Below are positions 38,426 to 47,255 of a stretch of DNA of 64,000 nucleotides, piece by piece. Source of the DNA: Aliterella atlantica CENA595 (GTDB taxonomy: Bacteria; Cyanobacteriota; Cyanobacteriia; Cyanobacteriales; Chroococcidiopsidaceae); assembly GCF_000952155.1 (NCBI RefSeq), contig NZ_JYON01000029.1, forward strand, positions 1 through 64,000, read 5' to 3'. The notes beneath the pieces were generated by a model. The model did not search any database. It was not told the DNA's origin and saw nothing but the letters and a program-made list of their open reading frames with translations. The position numbers were made by a program, and so were the translations under genes. Each line of letters begins with the position of its first letter. Position 1 is the stretch's first letter.

Positions 38426-38821
38426 TTAAGAAATCAACCAAAAACCATTTTTTTGCCAGTATTGCTTCTCTAACAATTGTTCTAGCTGGGCTGGAGAAAT
38501 TATATTCTTCTCTACCATTAATTCACCAAGCTTTTGATTGCGGTGATTTTGCTCGCTTAAGATTTGTTCTAGCTGGGCTGGAGAAACAAACTTTTCTTGA
38601 ACTAACAGATGACCGAGCAGCATATTTTGTTCTCTTAACACTCGCTCTAGTTCAGTCTGCGAGATCATATTTCTATCTAGAAAGATTTCGCCTAACTTTC
38701 TGTCGCTACTAAGCTGTTCCAATAAAGCTCTTTCTAGTTCCGCCTCAGAAATTAACCCTTTGCGGACTAAAATTTGACCTAGCATCGCTTTTTGCATGCG
38801 ATCGAGAATTTTGCTCATCAT
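38426..38821 (-). CDS. Stand-alone GspE-N/MshEN-type repeat protein
   Basis: 131 residues. The sequence is built from four consecutive similar segments: LGQILVRKGLISEAELERAL, KLGEIFLDRNMISQTELERV, LGHLLVQEKFVSPAQLEQIL and KLGELMVEKNIISPAQLEQL. This (L-G-x-[IL]-[LM]-[VIL] ... IS-x-x-[QE]-LE) pattern matches the N-terminal module of PilB/GspE ATPases, which in some proteins binds cyclic di-GMP. No ATPase follows. It lies 1.5 kb from the second PilT-like gene. Confidence 0.78.
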   Translation of the reverse strand: MMSKILDRMQKAMLGQILVRKGLISEAELERALLEQLSSDRKLGEIFLDRNMISQTELERVLREQNMLLGHLLVQEKFVSPAQLEQILSEQNHRNQKLGELMVEKNIISPAQLEQLLEKQYWQKNGFWLIS

Positions 38822-39032
38822 TGTCTGGTTAGGAGCGTAATTTGATAGATTATAGGGGAAAAAGTCAGATTCGGTGGAGATTCTTTATATATAATATATT
38901 GTTTGTAAATATTTACTAACACTAAAATTACTTAATAATTCTGAAAAATCCCCTAATTATGACAAAAAATGCTCATAAGCAGTAGCTAATGCAGCAAGGC
39001 ATAGATAAGCAGTCTTATAAATTTTAGCCATG

Positions 39033-39054
39033 AAAAAACCCGGCTTTAACCGGG
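39033..39054 (-). terminator. Rho-independent terminator of the small membrane protein gene
   Basis: On the reverse strand CCCGG-TTAAAG-CCGGG (39054-39039) is followed by six T (39038-39033). A clean GC stem with a T-run about 67 bases past the stop of the 39121-39492 gene. Confidence 0.85.
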
Positions 39055-39120
39055 CAGATGCACTTATCTATGGAAAATCTTATCTATGTAGCTAAGATGT
39101 CCTCAGTTTTGCACCGCTTG

Positions 39121-39492
39121 TTATTTTACGTCGCACGTCAAAGGACAAGCAGCATAAACAGAAGTTTGTGTAGTATCTGCCTCGCCATGTAGCCAGTTCA
39201 ACCAGACAACTTCCTTGGGATGAATGCCCTTAAAAGTTAAAACAGCCGCACCTGCTATTACTGCCAATATATTGAAACCAATCAAACTACCTGCTACAAG
39301 TAAAACCGCACTAACTGGCATTACTGATTGCAACACAAGTGACAGCAAAGAACCTACTGTAGCCATCAAAACAACTAATGGAAAACCTACTACTAGCAAG
39401 CATACTGCCAAAGTAAATGCCCAAATTAAAAAGCTTTTGAGTACAGATAGAAAATATGTTTTTCCTAGACTGGAGCTTTGAGCTAGAGCCAT
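39121..39492 (-). CDS. Cyanobacterial small membrane protein, unknown function
   Basis: 123 residues with three hydrophobic segments (about 17-40, 41-60 and 62-85). A good Shine-Dalgarno (GGAGG, on the reverse strand) precedes the ATG by 7 bases. The C-terminus is cysteine-containing (ACPLTCDVK). No family is recognised with confidence. It has its own terminator downstream. Confidence 0.62.
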   Translation of the reverse strand: MALAQSSSLGKTYFLSVLKSFLIWAFTLAVCLLVVGFPLVVLMATVGSLLSLVLQSVMPVSAVLLVAGSLIGFNILAVIAGAAVLTFKGIHPKEVVWLNWLHGEADTTQTSVYAACPLTCDVK

Positions 39493-40348
39493 GATTTACC
39501 TCCACAGGTAATACAGTTTTTTAAATTAAGTAAAAATTCGGTTGACTAAATCCAAGCTAGTCTGCTTCGTTAAAAATTAGTATATAGACAGTAACTAGCA
39601 ATATGATCGATTAGTTATTAAAGTTTACAATCTCTATTTTGTATTTATGAATACTAAGTTTTTATTGAGTTATTTATCGTTGCTAATATTCTTCTCTATC
39701 TTCAGACGTAGAGAGCAAAAGTGTTGTTCTATAAGGCTTATAGATATCAAATCGCCGATTATTTAATGGCTTGCGACTAATTTTGCGTTAAAAACGCACA
39801 GGTCTGCACTTAAATACTTAACATTTCTTATAACTACAGCTTTTGATTCTCATAATTGTAGATGCAAGCTAAATATACTGTGGAGCGATCGCAAACCTTA
39901 GTATTAGCAGTTTATAAGCCATAGATATGCCAATTTAGCTATCTTGTCTATGCATCAATAGTAATTACAAAAAATTAAGAGAAGGCATAAATAAAAGTTT
40001 TTGCTCAAAGTCATCTATATAAAGATAGATATTTAAAAGTAGTTTCTAACAAGATTAGTGCGATCGCTTTTATTCAAGTTCCGCAAGATAGGGTGACGGC
40101 AAAACTGCCCAATACCAGCCGCCCAAGAAAACTTTTACTTAAAGTGGTAAGAAAGTCAACATCCTGGGAAGACTAGCAAAAGGACAAACACATCAATATA
40201 GTTTTTACCAAATTGAGGCTAAAGTTGCTAGTTTCGCTTTTGGCTATTAAATAGTCTAAAGGTAGCTAATTTTGAGCGATCGCAATTTTTCCTTAGAGCC
40301 TCTATTTGATTGTCTTGCGTAAATTACCTACTTAAAAGTTGTAAATAT
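39493..40348. other. Long AT-rich intergenic region
   Basis: About 856 bases with divergent genes at both ends. Visible items are a small hairpin TGCGTT/AACGCA at about 39784-39798 and two HIP1 sites. I see no gene with a good start and no structured RNA I can identify. Confidence 0.5.
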
Positions 40349-41779
40349 ATGACAGAATCACAGCGCCCATCAATCCCACCCTTACCTGCACGTCAAGTTC
40401 CACCACCACCACCACCACCAAGGCAAAGTCAGGCTGTTAATAATACAACTATTGGTAATACTCAACTGCAACATAGCCCAGCAACTAATATTGCTCAAAG
40501 CGACTTGAGTTCCGCACCGCTACCGCCGACCTCAGTCAATCGTCCTGCATCTCCCCCACCGCTACCGCCGACCTCAGTCAATCGTCCTGCATCTCCCCCA
40601 CCGCTACCGCCGACCTCGGCGCATCGTCCTGCATCTCCCCCACCGCTACCGCCGACCTCGGCGCATCGTCCCCCTACACCACCCCAAGCGACAAAACCTA
40701 CTTTTGGTAAAGACGTACAACCAACTTTAGAAAAATTAGTACAAGAAGCTTACGAGCAGGGAGTTTCAGACTTACACTTAGGAGTAAGCGAAGTACCTCG
40801 TTTCCGCGAACGCGGTCACATCATTGTCACTCAGTACCCCGAAACTGACGAAGCAACATTTTATGGCTGGTTAGGCGAAATCTTGAGCGAACAACAAATC
40901 GAGCAATTTAGACACGATTTGGAATACGACGGCGCTACTCAATACGAAGGCTTAGTGCGGGTGCGGATCAACATATTTGTTTCGCTCAACGGTCCAGCGA
41001 TGGTACTGCGGTTGATTCCATTAAAAATTCTCACTATGGAACAATTAGGATTGCCACCTGTGTTCCGAGATTTGTGCCACTACCATAAAGGCTTAATTTT
41101 AGTTACAGGACCGACAGGTTCGGGCAAGTCAACAACAATGGCAGCGATGATTGACTATATCAATAAAGAGATGCCCAAAAACATCATCTCAATTGAAGAT
41201 CCTGTAGAATTCGTGCATAAAAGTCAAAAATCGCTGATCAAGCAAAGGGAAGTAGGCATTCATACTTTGAAATTTGACAATGCCCTCAAAGCATCGTTGC
41301 GGGAAGACCCCGATATTATTCTTATTGGGGAAATGCGCGATCGCGAAACCGTGAATACAGCCCTCAAAGCCGCTCAAACCGGACACTTAGTATTTGGGAC
41401 TTTGCACACCAACAGCGCTGTCAAAACTATCGAGCGGATTCTTAACTTGTATAACCCCGACGAGCAAGCGCCGATGCGGATTCAAGTAGCTGAATCTTTA
41501 GTTGCAGTGATTGCCCAAAGTTTGCTGAGAACCACTGACCGCAAACGTGCCGCGATTCACGAAATTATGATCAACACTGACGCAATTAAAGACTATATCA
41601 TTCGCAATGATGTTGAAGAAATTGAGTCAATTATCCCCCGCTGTAACTTTGAGGGTATGTGTACGATGAACCAATCAATCTACAGACTCTATGAAGAAGG
41701 ACGGATTACTGAAGAGACAGCATTAGAAGCATCTCCCAAACCAAACGAAATGGCTCAAATTTTGCGAGGTAGAGCTTAA
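40349..41779 (+). CDS. Second PilT-like ATPase with proline-rich N-terminus
   Basis: 476 residues from the ATG at 40349 (MTESQRPSIPP); an upstream in-frame TTG at 40310 would add 13 poorly fitting residues. Residues about 10-125 are proline-rich and contain four copies of a 14-residue repeat. The ATPase domain has Walker A GPTGSGKST (about residue 254), EDPVEFVHK, ASLREDPDIILIGEMRD and HTNSAVKTIERILNLY. It resembles PilT2-type retraction ATPases, distinct from the canonical pilT at 24433. Confidence 0.93.
   Translation: MTESQRPSIPPLPARQVPPPPPPPRQSQAVNNTTIGNTQLQHSPATNIAQSDLSSAPLPPTSVNRPASPPPLPPTSVNRPASPPPLPPTSAHRPASPPPLPPTSAHRPPTPPQATKPTFGKDVQPTLEKLVQEAYEQGVSDLHLGVSEVPRFRERGHIIVTQYPETDEATFYGWLGEILSEQQIEQFRHDLEYDGATQYEGLVRVRINIFVSLNGPAMVLRLIPLKILTMEQLGLPPVFRDLCHYHKGLILVTGPTGSGKSTTMAAMIDYINKEMPKNIISIEDPVEFVHKSQKSLIKQREVGIHTLKFDNALKASLREDPDIILIGEMRDRETVNTALKAAQTGHLVFGTLHTNSAVKTIERILNLYNPDEQAPMRIQVAESLVAVIAQSLLRTTDRKRAAIHEIMINTDAIKDYIIRNDVEEIESIIPRCNFEGMCTMNQSIYRLYEEGRITEETALEASPKPNEMAQILRGRA
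40517..40684 (+). repeat. Four tandem 42-bp repeats coding for PLPPTS(V/A)(N/H)RP(A/P)(S/T)PP
   Basis: Units at 40517, 40559, 40601 and 40643, each 42 bases (14 codons), nearly identical to each other in DNA, especially the first two and the last two. They sit inside the proline-rich region of the PilT-like ATPase. Such low-divergence repeats are prone to copy-number change and to assembly error. Confidence 0.95.
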
Positions 41780-41781
41780 AT

Positions 41782-41819
41782 CAGTGACCAGTGACCAGTG
41801 ACCAGTGACCAGTGACCAG
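41782..41819. repeat. Heptamer short tandem repeat, CAGTGAC x 5
   Basis: Five perfect copies of CAGTGAC (41782-41816) plus CAG, just past the PilT-like stop. The same heptamer recurs at 46340 (3 copies). These are of the cyanobacterial STRR class. Confidence 0.95.
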
Positions 41820-41880
41820 GATCTTACTATTAACAGCGGCGGGCAAAATAAATTACCCTGTTGCTTGATGATGCTTCAGT

Positions 41881-41886
41881 TATAAT
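41881..41886 (+). promoter_or_regulatory. -10 promoter element of the 6S RNA candidate
   Basis: A perfect TATAAT ends 5 bases before the 5' end of the structured RNA candidate at 41891. An upstream TTGCTT/TTGATG about 14-18 bases earlier could serve as a weak -35. Confidence 0.65.
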
Positions 41887-41890
41887 AGTT

Positions 41891-42078
41891 GAAGTTGCGC
41901 TGCGACGTTGGTGACTGCCAATAATGTTTTTGATCTATGTCTTTTCCAATAAGGGAACTAAGAGGTCTTGGCAGCAGTAGACCGAGCTTGTACTCGGAAA
42001 CTTTACGTCAGACCCGCTAGTACCCACCTGGTTTTTCCAGGTCCAAAACTGAGGTAAGACGGCGTTGCGGTCAACTTC
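41891..42078 (+). ncRNA. ssrS: 6S RNA candidate (ssaA/ssrS)
   Basis: About 188 nt, close to the 185 nt of cyanobacterial 6S. The two ends pair over a long stem: GAAGTTG (41891-41897) with CAACTTC (42072-42078), then CTGCGACG with CGTTGCGG including two wobbles. Inner hairpins include CCGAG/CTCGG (loop CTTGTA) and ACCTGG/CCAGGT (loop TTTTT). A perfect TATAAT sits 5 bases upstream and there is no ORF. 6S RNA mimics an open promoter and sequesters RNA polymerase. Call by size, structure and recalled similarity, not by alignment. Confidence 0.68.
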
Positions 42079-42248
42079 TATATAAAATCAGTAAATTTTG
42101 TTCGCCCTATGTCGAGCAATTTGCTGTAGAGACTTTTCTGCCTAAATAAATACTGTAGCGATTAATTCGATTTTGCGATCTAGGAAACGTTAGGATATTA
42201 AGATTAAGTTTAAGTTAAAACAGTTTATTCAAACTGCAAATCGCCCTA

Positions 42249-43535
42249 GTGTTTCCAGCTAATTTTTTTAGATTAGATAGTGGTATAACTGTTATTCACC
42301 AATACTTACCTACGACTGGGGTAGTTGTAGCCGATGTTTGGCTGAATGCAGGAGCAGTGAAAGAGCCAGAACACGAATCTGGAATGGCTCACTTTTTGGA
42401 ACACATGATCTTTAAAGGCACTGCAGCAATACAACCAGGACAGTTCGATCGCGAGATAGAAAATAAAGGCGGGATGACGAACGCAGCTACAAGTCACGAC
42501 TACGCCCATTATTTCTTGACAACAGCAACGGCTTATTTAGAAGATACTTTACCTTATTTAGCAGAATTGCTCTTAAATGCGGCAATTCCTGAAGACGAGT
42601 TCGAGCGAGAACGAGATGTAGTGTTAGAGGAAATTCGCTCTTGTTATGACGATCCAGATTGGATTGGATTTCAAGCGTTAAGTGAAAGCGTATATCAACT
42701 TCACCCTTACGGGCGATCGGTACTCGGTACGGCAAAAAACTTGCAGCAGCACTCGCCAGACGCAATGCGTTGTTTTCACCGCCAGCATTACCGACCGGAA
42801 AACATGACAGTAGCCGTTGTAGGGGGAATTGAAGCAGATCTGGCTTTGGATTTGATCGATCGCACCTTTGCCGAGAAAATGACGGAAATTCAATCTCTGC
42901 CTCATGTCGATAGTCCTCACGCTGCACCAGCAAATTTACCCACGAAAAAAACTGCCGAGCTTCCCCCAGTGCTGTTAGGAATTCGTCGCCAAGAAATAAA
43001 ATTGCCAAATTTAGAGCAGGCGCGATTGATGATGGCATGGGTAGGACCAGGTGTAGACAATTTCCGTAGTGCTTACGGATTAGATTTGCTGTCAGTAATT
43101 TTAGGTGGAGGCAGATCCAGTCGCTTAGTTAGAGAATTAAGAGAAGATAGGCAATTAGTACAAGCAATTAGTAGTGACTTTTCGTTGCAAAGAGAGTCAA
43201 GTCTGTTTACGATTAGCGCTTTGTTAGAGCCGCAAAACTTGGAGCGAGTTGAGTTTTTAATTCGCGCCCACTTGGAAGAACTGCAAACTAAGCCAATTTG
43301 TCTAGCAGAACTGGAGCGCTGCAAGCGTTTGATGTGCAATGACTATAATTTTTATACTGAAACACCAAGTCAAATTGCTGGACTTTACGGTTACTACAGC
43401 ACGATCGCATCTGCCCAATTAGCACTTCTATACCCCCAGCAAATTCAATCTTTTCAGCCCGAAGAACTACAAAAGTTGGCTGCGCGTTACTTATTGCCCC
43501 ACGAGTATGCAGTAACGTTATTAAGACCTTGCTAA
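42249..43535 (+). CDS. M16 family zinc metallopeptidase (active subunit)
   Basis: 428 residues, GTG start. The inverted zinc motif HXXEH is HFLEH at 48-52, with a downstream glutamate in the ERERDVVLEEI block. M16 peptidases such as mitochondrial processing peptidase and cyanobacterial homologues degrade or process short peptides. The next gene is a second M16 protein without the motif, which suggests a heterodimer. Confidence 0.92.
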   Translation: MFPANFFRLDSGITVIHQYLPTTGVVVADVWLNAGAVKEPEHESGMAHFLEHMIFKGTAAIQPGQFDREIENKGGMTNAATSHDYAHYFLTTATAYLEDTLPYLAELLLNAAIPEDEFERERDVVLEEIRSCYDDPDWIGFQALSESVYQLHPYGRSVLGTAKNLQQHSPDAMRCFHRQHYRPENMTVAVVGGIEADLALDLIDRTFAEKMTEIQSLPHVDSPHAAPANLPTKKTAELPPVLLGIRRQEIKLPNLEQARLMMAWVGPGVDNFRSAYGLDLLSVILGGGRSSRLVRELREDRQLVQAISSDFSLQRESSLFTISALLEPQNLERVEFLIRAHLEELQTKPICLAELERCKRLMCNDYNFYTETPSQIAGLYGYYSTIASAQLALLYPQQIQSFQPEELQKLAARYLLPHEYAVTLLRPC

Positions 43536-43598
43536 AGCAACAAGGTAAATTCTAATTCTCCCAAAATTAAAGATATATAGAAGAGGAAATATACTGGC

Positions 43599-44882
43599 GT
43601 GACAACTCAGCTACAAAATCAAATTATCCAGCGCACAGTTTTAAACAACGGCATAACCGTATTAGTAACAGAAAACCCAGCAGCGGATATTGTTGCGGCT
43701 CGGCTTTTTCTCCGAGCAGGTAGTTGTTGGGAGTCTCCCCAGCAGGCGGGGTTAGCGCATTTATTTTCTAGTGTAATTACCAAAGGAACGCAGCAACTTT
43801 CCTCCTTTGAAATTGGCGATCGCGTAGAATCATTAGGGGCAAGTCTTAGTACCGATGCTGCTGCCGATTATTTTGTCCTCAGCCTCAAAACAGTCACGGC
43901 AGATATGCCTTCGATGTTGGAATTAGCAGGACAATTGTTGAAGTCGCCTACTTTTCCAGAAATGGAGGTAGAATTAGAGCGGCGTTTGGTGTTGCAAGGC
44001 ATTCGTTCTCAGCAAGAGCAACCTTTTAGTATCGCTTTCGACAGGTTGCGCCATGCTATGTACCGCCACCATCCTTATGCTATGTCGGCTTTGGGTACAG
44101 AAGCAACGGTATCGGCATTAACTAGAAAAGATATCCAAGAGTTTCACCACAAACATTTTCGCCCTGATAATCTAGTCATTAGCTTTGCAGGTAGGATAAC
44201 TCAAAGCGATGCGAATATTATGGTAGAGCAGGTTTTTGGCGATTGGCAAGCCCCGAAAACCCCTTTGCCAAACCTCACATTGCCCGAATTAAGTCCTCAA
44301 CCTTATCCGACTGTTACGCCCAAACAAACCCAACAGTCGATTGTCATGCTCGGTTATTTGGCTCCTTCAGTTCACCAGCAAGATTATATAGCGCTCAAAC
44401 TACTATCTACTTATTTAGGCAATGGGCTTTCTAGTCGGTTGTTTGTAGAGTTGCGAGAAAAACGCGGTTTGGCTTACGATGTTTCGGCATTTTATCCGAC
44501 GCGCAAAGATACTGCCCCTTTTGTAGTTTATATGGGTACGGCTCCTGAAAATACAGCGATCGCTATAGAAGGACTGCAAACAGAAGTCGATTTACTATGC
44601 AGCACCAAGCTTAGTGAAGCAGCTTTGCAAACAGCCAAAAACAAGTTATTAGGGCAGTATGCTTTAGGCAAACAAACTAATGCTCAAATCGCTCAAGTTT
44701 ATGGTTGGTACGAAGTTTTAGATTTGGGAGTTGATTTTGATACTAGGTTTCAGCAAGAAGTGGCGGCTGTGACTACTGCTGATGCTGTTGAAGCTGCTTG
44801 TCGCTATTTGACTACTCCTTATATATCTGTAGTTGGTCCTGAAGCAGTAGTAAATAACTTAGCAACAATCCCTACTAGCTAG
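43599..44882 (+). CDS. M16 family protein, inactive subunit
   Basis: 427 residues, GTG start. The fold is clear (LNNGITVLVTENP, AGLAHLFSSVITKGTQQLSS, LREKRGLAYDVSAFYP), but the zinc motif position reads HLFSS instead of HXXEH. The Arg-Tyr pair in ..LREKRGLAYDV is the kind used by the non-catalytic partner of M16B dimers. 63 bp downstream of the active subunit; the two probably form one enzyme. Confidence 0.9.
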   Translation: MTTQLQNQIIQRTVLNNGITVLVTENPAADIVAARLFLRAGSCWESPQQAGLAHLFSSVITKGTQQLSSFEIGDRVESLGASLSTDAAADYFVLSLKTVTADMPSMLELAGQLLKSPTFPEMEVELERRLVLQGIRSQQEQPFSIAFDRLRHAMYRHHPYAMSALGTEATVSALTRKDIQEFHHKHFRPDNLVISFAGRITQSDANIMVEQVFGDWQAPKTPLPNLTLPELSPQPYPTVTPKQTQQSIVMLGYLAPSVHQQDYIALKLLSTYLGNGLSSRLFVELREKRGLAYDVSAFYPTRKDTAPFVVYMGTAPENTAIAIEGLQTEVDLLCSTKLSEAALQTAKNKLLGQYALGKQTNAQIAQVYGWYEVLDLGVDFDTRFQQEVAAVTTADAVEAACRYLTTPYISVVGPEAVVNNLATIPTS

Positions 44883-44905
44883 TGCAGTTATTTTTGCTTA
44901 TTTCG

Positions 44906-44939
44906 CCACCGCTTGTTTTTGCAATAGGCGGTGGTTTTT
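44906..44939 (+). terminator. Rho-independent terminator after the M16 pair
   Basis: CCACCGC (44906-44912) and GCGGTGG (44928-44934) form a 7-bp GC-rich stem, followed by TTTTT. It is 24 bases past the stop of the second M16 gene. Confidence 0.92.
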
Positions 44940-45156
44940 GTATTTAAGGTAACAGGAGATTTTTACATTTCTTTTTGACCATAATCAGCCCTAAGATAGA
45001 CGAACTAATCCCATCTGTAGATAGAGCCGATTGGGCGATCGCCAAAGTTATTCTAATAACAAATAAAGCTTCTAGTAGCAAATAAGACAAAGAAATACAC
45101 AAAAGTATTTTTAAAGCTGCTAACGAAATTGTAATTAGAAAGGAAATTCTATCAAT

Positions 45157-45810
45157 ATGTCTAACCTCAACGATCCGCAAAACTACAGTAAACAAGTACG
45201 TAAAGAATCTTACACAGATGCTAATGGCAATACTCATACTGACGTAACTAAAACCAACGTCAACGGAAATGCTTACCGCGATGGTTACGTCAACGGGCAA
45301 ATATCAGAACGCTACGATGAAGATAACTTAGTAGCGCGTGACAATGAAAATGCAGGACGTGGTTTACTACTAGGCATTCTGTTAGCCTCCCTAGCAGCGC
45401 TAACTGCTGGTGCTGTATGGTATTTAAACCAACGTACTGATGTTGACCCAGTTACGCCTGTAATAGTTCCAGTACCGAACAGAGTAGAGCCTAGCCCATC
45501 TCCTCAACCTAAAACCCAAACTACAATTATTGAAAAGACTAGAGATGTAATAGTTCCTGCACCTGTGCAACAAGCTCCGGCTCCCGCGCCTCAAGCTCCT
45601 GCACCTGCTCCTCAGCAAGATATCAATATTACAGTGCCAAGTCCTGCACCGCAAGCACCAGCAGCTAGCTCCAGCGAAAGTAGCTCTAGCTCCACATCCT
45701 CTGATTCGCCAACTACTACTTCAACTGAGAACAGTTCGAGTGAAGGTAGCACCAGCACAAGTCCTTCTCCTGCTGCTGGCAATTCTACCAGCGACGCGCC
45801 CGCTCAGTAA
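45157..45810 (+). CDS. Low-complexity membrane-anchored protein, unknown function
   Basis: 217 residues. A polar N-terminus (1-66) with an Asn/Thr-rich repeat-like stretch (SYTDANGNTHTDVTKTNVNGNAYRDGYVNG) is followed by a glycine-rich transmembrane helix (about 68-90). The extracytoplasmic part is Pro/Ala/Gln-rich (QAPAPAPQ) and then a Ser/Thr-rich tail. No family is recognised. Such proteins are often envelope or S-layer-linked spacers. Confidence 0.65.
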   Translation: MSNLNDPQNYSKQVRKESYTDANGNTHTDVTKTNVNGNAYRDGYVNGQISERYDEDNLVARDNENAGRGLLLGILLASLAALTAGAVWYLNQRTDVDPVTPVIVPVPNRVEPSPSPQPKTQTTIIEKTRDVIVPAPVQQAPAPAPQAPAPAPQQDINITVPSPAPQAPAASSSESSSSSTSSDSPTTTSTENSSSEGSTSTSPSPAAGNSTSDAPAQ

Positions 45811-45828
45811 TAAATAATTTGCGCCTTG

Positions 45829-45858
45829 AATCCTCTCCTAATTTTGGAGGGGATTTTT
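45829..45858 (+). terminator. Rho-independent terminator
   Basis: AATCCTCTCC (45829-45838) pairs with GGAGGGGATT (45846-45855, one G-T), 7-base loop, followed by T's. 19 bases past the stop of the low-complexity protein gene. Confidence 0.9.
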
Positions 45859-46280
45859 GCCTTAGTAAACAGATTTTGTGAAATATTGCGACATATAAAT
45901 GCTAATCAATTTTAGTAAATTACCAGTTGTTAGCCAGAATACGGAATGTTAGTTTAAATGCAGGCACAAAAACAAACCGTCTTTTGATTAGCGCCTGTGC
46001 CTCCTGCGCGATCGCCTTGCAATTACTAAATGTCGCATCCAATAATGTAAGATTTGTTTGCTAAATCTCGGTTTTTATTGGAGGTCTACAAAGTTACTGT
46101 CAGGTTTCCTTTTCAGGGTTAGCTAGTATTGGAGGTATTTTTAAGTTTGTTGCTTTGATTACTGTCTCCGTAGAATGAATGGATGCACGAGGACGAGAAC
46201 TAAAAATTGCAAGTTTAGCCCACCTTATTTGAGTTAAATTTCTCCAGTTTGAATTTAAATAAAACCATCCCATCGTTGAA

Positions 46281-46330
46281 TAACCCGCCGAATGCTACTT
46301 AATTCTTCACCCTAGTAGCGCGGCGGGTTA
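46281..46330. repeat. Long inverted repeat with nested stem
   Basis: TAACCCGCCG (46281-46290) and CGGCGGGTTA (46321-46330) are perfect 10-base arms. Inside are CTACT and AGTAG, which extend the stem after a short mismatch. No T-run on either side, so a classical terminator is unlikely. It may be a small repeat element. Confidence 0.6.
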
Positions 46331-46339
46331 GTCAATTAT

Positions 46340-46363
46340 CAGTGACCAGTGACCAGTGACCAG
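46340..46363. repeat. Heptamer short tandem repeat, CAGTGAC x 3
   Basis: Three perfect copies of CAGTGAC (46340-46360), then CAG. Same unit as at 41782. Lies 10 bases past the inverted repeat and 49 bases from the metallophosphoesterase stop. Confidence 0.95.
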
Positions 46364-46408
46364 TTAGCAGTTCGTGTGTAGATAAGGAATTTTGTAGGAG
46401 CGATTGGG

Positions 46409-47251
46409 TTAGTTAATTGGTACTTGCTCAATTAAGGTAATGATTGTGACTTCAGGCGGACAGAACAAACGTCCTGGTAGATATGTCCCCAAACCCCTGT
46501 TAACGTATAGCTGGTTATTTCCTACCTGATGAAAGCCTTGCGCCCATTCCCAATGTCTGACTACTTTGGCACAGTCTTTCTGCATAAAAGGCATTGTTCG
46601 CCGTGCGGATTTAGAAAGGCGGCGACGCAACCTTTTGTATAAGTTTACAGCCGGACCGATCCCTGGCAGCATAATTTGACCGCCATGAGTATGACCAGAT
46701 AGTTGCAAGTCTACTCGACATTTTTTTAAAGGTTGAGCAGTATCGGGATTATGGGATAGTACGATGCGCGGTATATTAGCATCCAAGCTCATCACAGGTT
46801 TAATACTAAACTCATGCGACCAATAATCAGCAAGTCCTACTATAGGCAATTCTTGTCCGAGTGGATAAGCTATTTCGTTCCAAAGTACGCCAATACCAAT
46901 GCTAGTTAGAGCATCAGTAATTTCTTTTCTAGACTGGCTGTAATAGAGATCGTGGTTTCCCAAGACGCAATAGATACCAGCGCGGCTTTGCAAGTGCTTG
47001 AGGCGCAGTACCAATTGATGAATAGGCGCTGGCTCATCAGTTACATAATCGCCAGTTAAAACAATTAAATCGGGTTCGGCTTCATTTGTCACAGCGATCG
47101 CTTGTGCGAGCATTTCTTCTGATAGCCGCAAACCGTCATAGTGCAAATCTGACAGTTGTACTAGCTTCGTACCTTGCAATGATGGTGGCAGATTTGCGAT
47201 CTCTACGGTCAATTTTTCCACACTCAACGGTCCCGATAGTAACCAGTGCAT
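46409..47251 (-). CDS. Metallophosphoesterase (calcineurin-like, YaeI-type)
   Basis: 280 residues from the ATG at 47251 (MHWLLSGPLSVEK). An in-frame upstream start at 47296 would read through a heptamer repeat coding for NYELRITNY and is an artefact of that repeat. Motifs are SDLHYD, LTGDYV, LGNHD, LSHNPD and SGHTHGGQ, i.e. the dimetal site. The family includes lipid A-related UDP-sugar hydrolases, but many cyanobacterial members are uncharacterised. Confidence 0.9.
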   Translation of the reverse strand: MHWLLSGPLSVEKLTVEIANLPPSLQGTKLVQLSDLHYDGLRLSEEMLAQAIAVTNEAEPDLIVLTGDYVTDEPAPIHQLVLRLKHLQSRAGIYCVLGNHDLYYSQSRKEITDALTSIGIGVLWNEIAYPLGQELPIVGLADYWSHEFSIKPVMSLDANIPRIVLSHNPDTAQPLKKCRVDLQLSGHTHGGQIMLPGIGPAVNLYKRLRRRLSKSARRTMPFMQKDCAKVVRHWEWAQGFHQVGNNQLYVNRGLGTYLPGRLFCPPEVTIITLIEQVPIN

Positions 47252-47255
47252 AAAA

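Larger units (their letters stand above)
45859..46408. other. Intergenic region with a hairpin and a heptamer repeat
   Basis: About 550 bases between terminator and metallophosphoesterase stop. It holds two copies of ATTGGAGGT (46077 and 46128 regions), a 50-base hairpin at 46281-46330 and CAGTGAC repeats at 46340. No ORF with a good start is seen. Confidence 0.5.
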
